From Blastomyces gilchristii SLH14081 (lineage: Eukaryota; Ascomycota; Eurotiomycetes; Onygenales; Ajellomycetaceae): a DNA stretch of 64,000 nucleotides. The DNA lies in NCBI RefSeq assembly GCF_000003855.2, contig NW_003101671.1:1912224-1976223 (forward strand). The letters run 5' to 3'. The notes under the pieces were generated by a model. It was not told the DNA's origin and made no database searches. It saw nothing but the letters and a program-made list of their open reading frames with translations. The stretch's first letter is position 1. Every line of letters begins with the position of its first letter. Below, piece by piece: positions 24,032 through 35,081 of this stretch. Position numbers and translations under genes: made by a program.

Positions 24032-24317
24032 GTGAATATCAAATATCAAAGCAGCGTATACCCCCTTTCGTTCGGAAATGAGCCTATTGTATACAACGTG
24101 AATAACAATCCCCACACCTTGACATATATGACCTTGATACACGATTAATATGTAAATATAGATAAATAGATGAACATACAATTGAGAAGCCATATAAAAT
24201 AAATACATGCCTGCTGATATTAGTGTCCCACATAAAAAAGTAGAAGAAAAATAACTCCATATCTTCCCAGCCCAGTGCAGGATATAACTCAAGGAAAAGA
24301 ATAAACAGCCACGTTCA

Positions 24318-25180
24318 TCACCGAAAGAAAAACACCGCCAAGAAACAAATCCCAATAAACACACCGAGGATAATCCCATCCCTCCTCCTCTTCGCTCCAA
24401 TCTTATGTATAAGCGAATTCATCCCAGGAACCTGACTCGCCGCGCCAACAATCCGCCGGTTAATCCTCGCCAGCGACTCGCGCTGCAGCCCAAAATTCTC
24501 ATTAACCGCATACGCCTGGCTAAGCACGCTATCCATCATATTATGGCTGCTTTCGAGATGGCCCCGTTCCTCCAGCATGTACTCTGCCTCTGCATTGTTG
24601 TTATTCTGGTTCGAGGAGCGATAGGCGTTGATATCTGAGCGGACGTTGGAAAGCAGATTGGCGCGGTCGCGGGTTTCGGCGATGGCGGAGTTGAGGCGCT
24701 TGAGTTCATGACGGTGGTCGCGGAGGATCTCGCGGTGGCGGGAGAGGTTGTTTTGTTTTAGAGCTGAGGAAGTGAGGGTGGATTCGGAGTCGAGGAGGCG
24801 AGCTAGCTGAGCTATAAGAGCATCTCTCTGGGGATTATATTTCGGACGATTAGGTTTTGTTTTTGAAGCAAGGAGGGGTTAGAAGAACTGCAAAAATATG
24901 GTTTCTTTCTCGTGCATACCCGTTCTAGAATATCGTGAATTTGGGATTCGGCTTTTATTTCGTCTTCTGACGGGGTCATAGGTAGCTGCGAGAGGGATGC
25001 ATATTGCGCATATGTGTGGAATAAGGTCTCTGTCTGCGACAAGGCGGTGTAAGTATATACTGACCAGCAGTAAGGCCTTGGGCAATAAAGGAGATTTAGA
25101 AATATGATCATTACCTGCGTCTCAAGAGAACGAGCCTGCTGTCGCAACTGCGCCCATCCTGTCCCCGTTGGAGTTGCCAT
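24318..25180 (-). CDS. GOS1: Golgi SNARE GOS1 (GS28)
   Basis: Exons 25180-25115, 25033-24920 and 24827-24318 give 229 residues (yeast Gos1 is 223). The N-terminus GTGWAQLRQQARSLETQTET matches the start of the GS28 family. A long helical region is followed by the SNARE motif (about 165-205, LESSHNMMDSVLSQAYAVNE then FGLQRESLARINRRI, with a Gln-SNARE zero layer) and a single C-terminal anchor GIILGVFIGICFLAVFFF ending in Arg, so it is a tail-anchored protein. Gos1 acts in intra-Golgi and ER-Golgi transport as a Qb-SNARE. It is divergently transcribed from RPL35, with 373 bp between the start codons. Confidence 0.94.
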
Positions 25181-25553
25181 ATTGGTCTTGGTTTAGAGCT
25201 GTAAATAAATGAAATAGATGCGCCAGGGGGTATCAAGAAATAATCAACAATCGTTCAAAGTCCACTCCCTCAAATAATCGCCAAAACCATAACTGTCAGA
25301 TCCTCCGTTATTCTCTCGAAATACAGCTGATCCAGGTGTAGTTATATAAATGGTGATGTATAGCTGGGCAGGTAATTGGATGATAGTGGTCACGTGATAT
25401 ATCTCGGCCTCGCCTATTTCTCCGGCTCCGCACGCAACCCTAGTCCCACAACGAGTATCAAACCGCAACATTTTGAATCTTCAACTCCCCAAGTCGACGA
25501 CACCAATTAATCCGCCCCTCCCCCCGACCGACACCACACGACATCCCGCCATC
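25181..25553. promoter_or_regulatory. Bidirectional promoter region between GOS1 and RPL35
   Basis: Head-to-head start codons are 373 bp apart. The RPL35 side is C-rich just before the ATG (cccctccccccgaccgacacc, 25515 onward), typical of leaders of highly expressed fungal ribosomal protein genes. No specific factor site is claimed. Confidence 0.5.
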
Positions 25554-26345
25554 ATGGTACGTTTTGAATCTCTGCGCGATGGGGAAATGCTGGACTTTTT
25601 TGGGGGGGTTTCCTTTGCTGACAGTTTTCTAGTCGACCGCCAAGGTGAAGACCGGCCAGCTCTGGGGCAAGAACAAGGAGGAGCTCACCAAGCAACTGGA
25701 TGAGCTGAAGACCGAGCTCGGCCAGCTCCGTGTGCAGAAAATCGCTGGAGGTGCTTCCTCTAAGCTCACCAGAATGTACGTCTTTTTCCGAATTACCTAA
25801 CAAATGCATGGGATTCCGATTTTGGCGAATTTGAAAGAGCACGAAAAGTGATTGGATTGGAAATGGACAAACGAGATGAAGAGGGAAAAAGAAGGAAAGA
25901 GGAGGAAAAAAACTCCAGGGGGAAAGGAAATACGATTCTGGACATAAAAGGGGCGAAATTGGCTGACAATATAATCGGCGGTGAATTTTGATATATAGTC
26001 ACGATCTGCGCAAATCGATCGCCAAAGTCCTTACCGTCATAAACGCCAACCAGCGCTCGCAACTGCGTCTTTTCTACAAGAACAAGAAATACCTTCCCCT
26101 TGACCTTAGGCCAAAGCAGACTCGCGCTATCCGGAGACGGTTGTCGAAGCACGAAGCCTCTTTGAGAACGGAGAAGGAGAAGAAGAAGCTGGTTCACTTC
26201 CCCCAACGGAAATATGCTGTGAAGGTACGAACAATTCCCTTGCGTTGACAAATTAGTGCTGGGAGATACGTTACTCGTGATATATATAATGCGCTACTTG
26301 TGGTTCTGGCAATGCTAACGTTTGTGGTTTGTTAAATAGGCATAG
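25554..26345 (+). CDS. RPL35: 60S ribosomal protein L35 (uL29)
   Basis: Exons 25554-25556 (the ATG alone), 25633-25775, 25999-26224 and 26340-26345 give 125 residues. The protein reads [21 protein letters not shown]…, then [20 protein letters not shown] and [20 protein letters not shown], ending RKYAVKA. This is the uL29 family at its usual length (120-125). The protein sits at the exit tunnel of the large ribosomal subunit and contacts SRP and nascent-chain factors. The start codon stands alone as exon 1, and the last exon holds only one alanine codon and the stop, so the gene is almost missed without splicing. The 223-bp third-exon-flanking intron (25776-25998) is purine-rich; I see no convincing snoRNA in it. 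Confidence 0.95.
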
Positions 26346-27095
26346 GTATGATAATGGGATGTGGCGGGAGTTGGAGAGCGCTGTTTTTTGCTGGTTTTAA
26401 CTTGATATTTTTCTTCCTTCTTCAATCGGTTGAGAAAATGGAAATAAATGTATCCTAGACGATGCAATTGAGTTGGGCAGCAATTTTATGAAAATCATTT
26501 TCCTACGGTTCAAAAAACATACAAAAAAGGGATTCTTATCTTCAAACCCTTTTCTTCCGCTTTTACATATTTAACCTGTCACTACAGCGCGCAGCAATCT
26601 CCCGAAAGTCACGCCCGCGGGCCAGATCACTCTTACAAAGGTCCACGAAACTAACTTCGGTCCTAGGAAAAAGCTACTTACAGCACTACAACATCCAATT
26701 ACCATCTCAGAAGCGGCTAGTTTCACGAGTTTCAACAGTCTCTAATTTTCATATTGTCAACCTCCGAAACCGCGATGGATTCAACCTACGGTCGATGAAC
26801 AACTCTAGGCTTCCCACTCAAGGCCTCCGCAAACTTACTCCCAGTGGTCACCCCAGACTTCTAGCACCGCAAGTTACCCCTTCTCTACACAGTACAGGCA
26901 GGGTATTTATCCATCTCTGATTGCTTGCGGATCCCAACGCGGTGTGTAAACGAAATATAATGGAATGTCCTGCTTTTAAAATACAAATATCTTACCATTT
27001 CTTCTACGCCTATCCCTTGATTCCGAAGAAGAACCACCCCTTCACTCCAAGATCAAATAATACCCCTAAAATATAAAAATGAGACTACGTACGTG
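26346..27095. other. Convergent intergenic region between RPL35 and MED16
   Basis: Both flanking genes end here. It contains presumed 3' UTRs, and no ORF or RNA gene is recognised. Confidence 0.5.
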
Positions 27096-30000
27096 TTACC
27101 TATACACCGGGAGCGACACCCGATCCAACGCCTCCACATTCTCCATCGCAAATGAGCCCCCACAAACACACGTCCTCAAAACCCCAATCTTCCCAATCAG
27201 CCTATACATAGAAGCCGACCGGGGCAGGCATGTATCCTCCGAAACTTCACAGCAGCGTACACACCTCCTCTTCGCCACCGTTGCATCCAACACCTTACCC
27301 ACATTCTTCTTCAAAATGTCCACATCATGCGTCCGCTTAAAGAGCTCCGTGCGCTTGTCATCCCCAATCCCAAGCCAGCTATAGTCGTATAGCGCCAATG
27401 CCATCCTCTCTACCCCCGGCCGTACTACCAGCGGCACCGTCTCTGTCAATATGGACATGACGGCTGGTTGGAGCACCGGCGGGATGCTGCATGTGATTAG
27501 CATCTCGCGCTCAGGTGCGTTTCGCTCCGCGCTCCCAAACCCGGCAGCTTCGTAAGTCCGGGTGACGATGCTGTCGATGTGTGCGAGCATTTTCTCGCAG
27601 ACGTCGGGTTTTAGGGAGGATTGGTCAATTGTATCGTTGATGCTGGCGAAGAGTTGGTAGGATTCGCCGCTTAGGTTGTTGGCAGCTTTGAATGTTAGGG
27701 GAAAACGGCCGAGGTAGCGGAATATGTGGCGGAGGAATGAGCGGGGGATGCTGGAAAGGACGAGGATGAGGGAAGGGGATTCGTAGGTCTTGCCTTATGG
27801 AGTGGTAGAATCATGTTAGTAGGCCGGGGGGTTATGAAAAGAATCGCGACTAAATCGGGGAGGATGGGTTTTTAACTTTTTCACTCACTTGATAAAGTAA
27901 ATGAGGTTCGGTCCGCCGGTATTGTATCCGCAATTTCGAGGAGGTCGTCGACCAAGTACTTTGCAAGATCGAGGATCCACTTGACATTTCCCAAAACCAT
28001 GCGGAGAACCTCTGTGGATACACATGTAACCATGCGTGATAGTTAGAATATTTATCTTCTCTCCCGGCTATATATATTTGCGTTAGGGTTGAAATAGTTA
28101 ACATACCCGGCTCCGAAGGGGTGGAATCCTTGCCGTTCTTGAGGTAATGCGAAACTGTCAAAAGTAGCACCATGATCTGCCGAATGTTTAATATGATCCA
28201 CGACACGGTGGAGGATGGAGCTCGTGGCTGGAACCGAGATCTGAAACCAAGAACTGCTTGCATACTGAGGCCCTTTTGGATGGATTGATTGTTCACGAGT
28301 TTATCGTGCTCGGTAAAGTCGACACTCGTGAATAAAATTGAATACACTTCGGTGACAAATGTTCTTTGCGCATCTGAAATACAGTGATAGTTAACACAGC
28401 GAACGAACTTTGGCTTGCTTGTTGAATCTGGTTCCAAAAACTAACCAGGATTTAGCTGTCTTACGATGACAGCAAGAATGTCATCTGCACTGGCATCACT
28501 CCCACAGGCCCGAACATATCCCAATGCCAAAGCCGCTATTGCGCATGTGAATTTGCCTTTTGCAACTAAAAGTAAGTATGGCGTCTCCATTTACTCAAAT
28601 CCACACCAAAGGGAACAGCATACCGCTATCATACATCCCATCTTCCATTCCAAACGAATGCTCCATATATCGCAAATGAAATTGTCCCTCCCCGTCGAGG
28701 ACTGCCGCTATACAGCCACTTGGCGAAAATGCAATGTGGAGGCCTTAGAAGGAAGTATAAATAAGAAGTCTCAAAAACATGTTATGATGTACTGAAGGGA
28801 TTATAATGAAGCCTACCTGACGCGTCGATTGGAAAGATGAATCCGGCATTTGGCATGCTTGTCACAGTGTTACCATCTTCATTCTCAGTGATGGGCCTCA
28901 TGGATCTAGCCTCAAAAAAAGAAATGGAGCTATCGTCGTGTGTAATGGCAAGCACGCTACTAGCTTCCGTGTAGTCAATCGAGACGACATATCTTTCGAA
29001 ATATATGTCGTCCAGTCTTCTGAAGATTATTTTAGACTAGTAATTCAGGGGTATTAGTAGGAGGGATATTAGAGCTAGGGGCTAGTAGATATAAGTTAAG
29101 TGGAGAGGGTGCGTTATTTGGATCGCACCTTGGGGTTAGAGGCCGTTTTCTTTGACACCACATCATCAAAACTTGGGTGTAGGGCCTGCGCCATAGTGTC
29201 TAGCTGCCAGCGGACAAGGACGCTTGAAAGTCCACAGGGAGGTGGCTGACCAAGCTGATTCTGGGGTGAAATGGATGCAACGGCTAGTATGCAGGGGCCA
29301 GTAGCAGCCTGTGTGCTAGGAAGGAGCTGAGGTGCCGTTATTATTTCAAGATGGGTGAGATTATATATTTCTCCATTCGGGGGTGAGAAGCCTGTGATAT
29401 TGTCCATGTCGTGCGCCGGCGGGTGAAAAACAGCGCTTAGGACTTCAGTCTTGGTATGTAAAACCTGGAAAGCGGGTGTTGGAAAGGCGATTGAGCCACC
29501 TCCTGGCTTTATCGTTTGATCCCATTCTGGGGGATCCCATTTAACCTGGACACGGTAGAAACACACTTTCCCACATGCTGAGTGGGTGGCGATAGAAATT
29601 CCACTTCCTAAAGAGTCCAGTTTCAGGATATGCGTAGGCTTTCAAATAAGAGATATGTCTACGTCTGCATAGTTGAGTTGATTGTCTTACCTTCAGCCGG
29701 TGCCAGAGCAGCGTGTGTCAGCAGCCCATCTAGATATCCAACAGTTTTCAATTCCGTGGAGATCTCTCCCCACCTCAAGTCTGGATTCTGATAGATGAGC
29801 TTGATATAACCAGATTTCGTCACCATGACGAGAGCTGACTTATTTACAGGATGCAGGGGCCCTAAGGGGCGACGCCGATATGCCGGATAATTCCACCTGT
29901 TGTTATTCGTCCGTGTCGCTTTATGAAAACCAAATAGCTAGACAAATTGGCGATTGAGCTATGTCAAGAACAATCCACAGTCAAAATAGGAGAGTTGCAA

Positions 30001-30585
30001 AGAAAACACTCACCGGTCGGTTCAAATTTAACCACATCAATCCAACCGGCTGCGCCAAGTCATCATCGGGATCTATTGAGGCCTGACGCGGCTGATTAAC
30101 GGTATTCAGCGACATCATAATGGTGACAATCGCGATTCGGCCACAGCTATCCACGATGGCCAGCTCGGAGCCACTCTCGTTCCAGAGAAGATGGACCACG
30201 GTGTGGCCGCCATGGATGTCGACGATTTGATTAATGGGGGATTCTTCACTCAGCGTCCATTTGCCGTCATCAGGTCTGCAGTGAAGATAACGTAGTAGGA
30301 CTTTCTGGCCATCTTGTGAGACGTACGCAATTGCCCCAAGTTTAGACCACGCAATTTTTCTAGCTTAGTGTTAGCAATGCGATTTCATGGGGACTTGAAT
30401 CAGGAGACGACTCATTACTAGGGGTAGCAGGTAACATACTGGGAACAACCCGAAAGCCGAAGCTCGTCTAATCTTTGAGGTAGGCCCTTGATGGTAGGTG
30501 CGGCGCCTTCCAGCCCCAGCTCTAGGGAGGTTGGATCCCCGAAAAGATCATCTACATCGATACTGTCCTCCATGATCATAGGCAT
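27096..30585 (-). CDS. MED16: Mediator subunit 16 (Sin4)
   Basis: Ten exons in minus-strand order: 30585-30440, 30359-30014, 29937-29691, 29607-29129, 29036-28817, 28743-28624, 28565-28446, 28373-28107, 28011-27889, 27793-27096. Total 921 residues, with the frame preserved at each join. Family landmarks are [20 protein letters not shown] (WD-like N-terminus), [100 protein letters not shown], and a Cys-rich end [13 protein letters not shown]…CVCGGSF. Med16 is in the Mediator tail and links activators to RNA polymerase II. Three near Met codons (30585, 30579, 30573) could serve as start. The third intron (29690-29608) uses the acceptor that directly joins LAPAE to [11 protein letters not shown]. 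The nearer AG (29642) would give the wrong frame. Confidence 0.92.
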
Positions 30586-31337
30586 CCTAAGATTTCCCCC
30601 TTAAAATCCCCTCTCCACAGGTAGCGTCGGTGCGCAGTCTAGCGCTCTAAGCTTTTGGCAGCCGGCTGCATAGAGCTGGAATCGCAATTTGATATCCCTT
30701 ACAAAGGATAAGTTTTGGTAAGAGAACGAACCTATATATATAGATATATAGTCTTGTCCATCATAAAACAACCATGTAGGTCAATATAAATAACTATATC
30801 ATCCGTGATGTTAAGTCGCTCGTGGATCCATATGAATGATTAATGGATGACTAACAAAAGCCACGTGAGTATTAAGGTTTGCTGTAGCTGGGACAACCGC
30901 GGATACACTAAACCATTCGAGGCTAGGAAGCTCCACATCTCGAAATATGCGCATCATCGCCAACTTTGCGATATTCATATTCTGGCAAGCCCTGGCTGGC
31001 TCTGGCAAAGCTGATTGTTTCCTACGGGCAAAGGTATGTTAGAAACTCAAAAGCATCTGCTATTATATATTTAAATACCTATGAAAGAACGTACACAGCG
31101 TACTTCTACTTCTAAATATACCTAGGGATGCAGTATCTAAAATTGATAATTGACTTAAGAAACACTCTATTATCTTTATAGCAGATAAAGATCAATTTCT
31201 CACAATGAATAAGAAATCAGATTAGACAGTGTATTTTAACATCTTTTACTCTCATAAGTGAAACAAGATATACGAATAACTTCCCTCTGTCTCTCAAAAA
31301 AAGAATAAATAAAAAGTTTTGTAGTAGAGGCCAAGTG
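30586..31337. other. Spacer with an AT-rich patch upstream of MED16
   Basis: The left part is the MED16 promoter side. Positions about 31030-31330 are markedly AT-rich and nearly free of CpG, unlike both neighbours, and resemble a small piece of the mutated repeat DNA seen after 41 kb. No coding sequence is recognised; a 65-codon antisense open stretch at 30811-31008 has no family resemblance. Confidence 0.4.
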
Positions 31338-31590
31338 TTATCCATCAAAATCAACGGGTGTAAAGCTTTCATCAGTTTCCCATTGATAGGCAGCTAGCTC
31401 ACTTGATACAGATTCTTGCCTTTCCAGGGTTGCAAGCTGCTCCATATTCACCCCTCGCCGTCTGATATCCTGATATCTGTATATAATAATGTTTGTTTTG
31501 GTTTTCGTGTTGTGGTTAGATGTACAGAATCGGGCCTAGCGTGGCCGGAGCGCTGGCTGCGGCTCTGATCCTTCTTCCCGCCGTCTCCAT
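31338..31590 (-). CDS. Putative two-exon small protein (67 residues), unknown
   Basis: Exon 1 31590-31526 and exon 2 31476-31338 join through a 49-bp GT..AG intron to a 67-residue protein. It begins METAGRRIRAAASAPATLGP and continues ILYQDIRRRGVNMEQL, then ends SFTPVDFDG. The basic Ala-rich N-terminus could be a mitochondrial presequence, and the tail is acidic. The exon-2 frame has clear protein-like composition (ATLERQESVSSELAAYQWET) and ends at a stop. The only ATG whose phase matches is at 31590; the overlapping ATG at 31594 is out of phase. It is head-to-head with the sirtuin gene (241 bp between start codons). I do not recognise the family. Evidence is composition and splice logic only, so confidence is moderate. 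Confidence 0.5.
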
Positions 31591-31831
31591 CCATTTATTG
31601 TTCACTAAACCGTCAGTCCCCTCGCTAACGCACAACATCCAACCTCACGTCTGTCATCTTTCTGTCCGCTAACACCTATCGTGGTCATCAGTCCTATTCA
31701 CTCAACGCCCATCAGATCGCCTATCTTACCCCCATGATTTAGCCAGCTATATTGTCTCGCGATCCCTTATCACCCCCCTTACCCTCTTACCCTCTTCCCC
31801 TGCCTTGTACACGTCGTCACGTCTCGCCTCA

Positions 31832-33611
31832 ATGGGCTGTCCATTCGACCCCTGGGGGGATTCCTCAGATCTCAGCTCTCCTCCAGCATCACCATCCCCT
31901 CCTCCAAGTTTTCTTCCATCGCCTCCGCCATCTCAAGACAATTTCGGGCTCAATTCAAGTGATTCTCTTTCCGCATCGCAAGACACCGCGCTCCCAACCA
32001 AGAAGAGGAGAAAAGTCGAGCCGAAGCCACGATCAACGAAACACCTCGATTTATCTTTAGCGTCTTTGGCTTCCACTGATTGCTTTGCAAACCAGACAGA
32101 TGAACTGGGCCTTTTATTGAAGGCTCTTCATAAAAAGCGCAAAATTGTTGTGATTGCTGGCGCTGGAATTTCGGTCTCTGCTGGGAGTGGGTACATCCTT
32201 GCTTCGAAATTTCATGGCGCTTCTTTGCTGACGTGACGATTCCACAGTACCTGACTTTCGTTCTTCCCATGGCCTATTCAAAACATTGAGAAAGGATCAC
32301 AAACTTAAAGCCTCGGGGAAGCAGTTGTTTGACGCGTCAGTGTATCAAGATGACACCATGACTTCCTCTTTCCACGACATGGTTCGCTCGCTGTCTGGAA
32401 TGGCAGCCTCTGCTCAGCCTACCGCTTTCCACCATCTTCTTGCTCGGCTTGCAAAGGACGGTCGTTTAATGCGACTATATACACAGAATGTTGATGGCAT
32501 TGAGACGTCGCTGCCCCCTCTGGCAACTCAGGTTCCACTCGGCGTTAGGGCACCATGGCCCCGTACCATTCAGCTACACGGTGGACTTGAAAAGATGGTC
32601 TGCCAGAAGTGCAGACATACATCTGATTTTGAAGCAGAACTTTTCCAAGGGCCCGACCCGCCCTTGTGTCGAAAATGCTGCGAAACAGACCAGTTTCGCA
32701 CAACTACCGGCCAGCGAAGTCATGGTGTTGGCAAGCTGAGACCAAGAATAGTTCTCTACAATGAACATAATCCTGACGAAGAGGCTATCGGTTCTGTTGT
32801 TACAGCCGACTTACGTGCTAGGCCTGATGCTTTAATTGTTGTTGGCACCACTTTAAAGATCCCAGGAGTTCGACGAATTGTCAAAGAAATGTGCCACGTC
32901 GTCCGGGGACGGAAAGACGGAATTACTATGTGGATAAATCACGAACCAGTTCCCGTCGGAAGAGGCTTCGAGGACTGTTGGGATCTCGTCATCAAAGGCG
33001 ATTGTGATGAAGTTGCGCGGCAAGCTAACATGAAGCCGTGGGACGATGATAGCGACGATACCATCCAGGAATGCACTGCATCAGACGTCGAACGAGTCAA
33101 ACAGGAACAAGGCCCTTTCTCTGTCGTTGTCCCTCCGCTCAAGAACTCTCAACAGAGTACTGGTATCCTTACACCCTCATCGAGCCAGGATGAATCACTC
33201 AACGTTGAAGACCAACCGCCAATTCCTTTCCCCCTTGCGGATAAACCGACTAAAAAATCCTTGTCATCATTGTTATCCGGGAAACCTGGTCAGAAAGCCA
33301 CGAAGCCTAGGAAACCCGCACAGAAGAAGCCGGGAGCTCCAAAGAAAGCCAGAACGAACAATAGTCAACCAAAGAAAATCGATCAACAGTTCCGCATTAG
33401 CAAGTCCAGCAAGACCACGGTCACCACTAAAAAGGCACCGAGCCCAATCGAAAGTGATCTCGCTAAGCCAATGCATGCTATATCACCTGGTGCGGCTCGT
33501 AATAATGGCCCCATGTTTATCGAGACGACCTCCACCCCACCTTGGAAAGACAAAGCCACGATCTCACCAACCGGAACCATCCCACCTGACCTTGAGAGAA
33601 TGTTAAACTAG
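31832..33611 (+). CDS. HST3: HST3/HST4-type NAD-dependent histone deacetylase (sirtuin)
   Basis: Exons 31832-32186 and 32248-33611 give 572 residues. The 61-bp intron splits the cofactor loop; choosing the first GT (32187) rebuilds the canonical GAGISVSAGIPDFRS. Other landmarks are YTQNVDGIE, the catalytic His229 in QLHGGLEKMV, the zinc cysteines CQKC (237/240) and CRKC (259/262), VVGTTLKIPGVRR and the GDCDEVA C-terminal end of the core. The N-terminal 90 residues are Ser/Pro-rich with a KKRRKVEPK basic signal likely for nuclear import. The C-terminal ~200 residues are Lys/Pro-rich and disordered (KPRKPAQKKPGAPKKAR). The class I fungal Hst3/Hst4 branch removes acetyl from histone H3 Lys56 after S phase and protects genome stability; assignment to this branch rather than Hst1/Sir2 rests on the VPLGVRAPWPR-type insert and overall layout. 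Confidence 0.9.
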
Positions 33612-35081
33612 ACGCGAGTAGAGAAGAATATAGGAAGAACCTAGGCCCTGGCCAATGTACACGTTACTGGAGTATTGTTTTCTCTTGGACCTGTGTCCTT
33701 CGAACGCGCAATTTTGCCCTTCCATTCCCATTCTCTTTGTCATTACTGGTCCCTCCGCACCGGTTATGATGCATGATACCCACATAGACTTTCGAAATGC
33801 TACATTACAAACTACCGCTCCTGTGAATTCCGGGCTCCTGATAGTTTTTATGTTATTTTATTTTTCATTTGCAGGGAGTGAGAGTGTATAATAAAGACTG
33901 GCTTGGGCTTATTATAATATTTTTCGTTTTGTTTCTTTGCTTTCATTCTGCTCTGTGGTTTGTCCTTGAATTGAAGAAAGGAGTTTGGTCTACCGGAGGG
34001 AGGTTCTGCATGGATTCATGTTTTTGCTGGCTGATATTTTTTCTCGCACTTTTTGTTTCAACCCCTTTCAAAAGACTCTGCTTTTCGTCTTGTCCAAACT
34101 CTTGCGTGTCAGGGTGTGGGTATCAGGTCATGCCTGCCACCTTCCCGCCCTCTTGCGTGCAGGTCATCTATTCAGTCTTCCGGTCACCGTATGGATTTTT
34201 ATATCTGCTCTCTTACTTTCTTTCTTTTTCCTTTCGGTCTTCAGGTACATAATGCGTGATGTAATATCAGATTCAACCAGCAACGGCATCAGAGCTATCA
34301 TTTGCATCTACATTTGTACATTTGAACAGCTTTTTAAAGTCTTTCATTTCCCTTTAATCTATATTCTGCGCTTCTTCCTCATTTTTCTTCCATTTCATTC
34401 CCTCTGTTCGTTTGCGGGTGCTTGGTTATTACAGAGAGGGAATATGGGAGAGCAGTGGGTTTGTTCTTTCTGAAGCAACCCGAGGCTTTGTACGTATATA
34501 GAGCACACATGCATATGATATCCGTCTCAGCAACTGTATACTACTGCTCTTCACATTGAATATCGTGGCGGTGAATAGGCCCGTCCTCAGTGACCCTATG
34601 CTTGCGATTACTAGCATATCTTACACCTTTAGGTCGTCCTATACAGAGCGGATGTGGCGGCGTTTAGTTACTATGGCATTAACTTGCAATGATATGCGAA
34701 GTTACCACGAAAATGGCATCGGCTTATTTTATGCAAACATTCTGATACTCCGGAACGAGATACTATGGGTGGGATGGCATATTTGATCCATAATAGAAAT
34801 AGTGATAATGATAGGGTAATAATAATACCAAGAGAGAAATATGTATCTGAAGTGATAGGACCACCGTGGTTGATTTAACCCGCATCACACACAGCCATTA
34901 TCCTCGCAACTAAGTCAACAACTACAAATAATGGTAGTGATAGTAAAGCTTAACACGGGGAGCAAAAAGGAAAACTAACGCGATAACAAAGAACCAAAGG
35001 CAAACAAACATGAGAAAAAAAGGCTGGCCAAGTACATCTAACCCAATACCTTAAATACCTTAGAACCCATAAATACCCAAA
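33612..35081. other. Long convergent spacer between HST3 and DPB4
   Basis: About 1.5 kb, T-rich, with no supported gene. Several open stretches of 60-160 codons (for example 33985-34473 on +) are Phe/Leu/Ser-rich products of T-rich sequence and look non-coding. It probably contains long 3' UTRs. Confidence 0.45.

Noticed and set aside
25776..25998. snoRNA in the largest RPL35 intron
   Set aside because: A CTGA-like box is present near the 3' end but there is no matching C box or flanking stem in the right place.
33985..34473. 162-codon open frame downstream of HST3
   Set aside because: Phe/Leu-rich product of T-rich spacer sequence with no domain and no splice partner.
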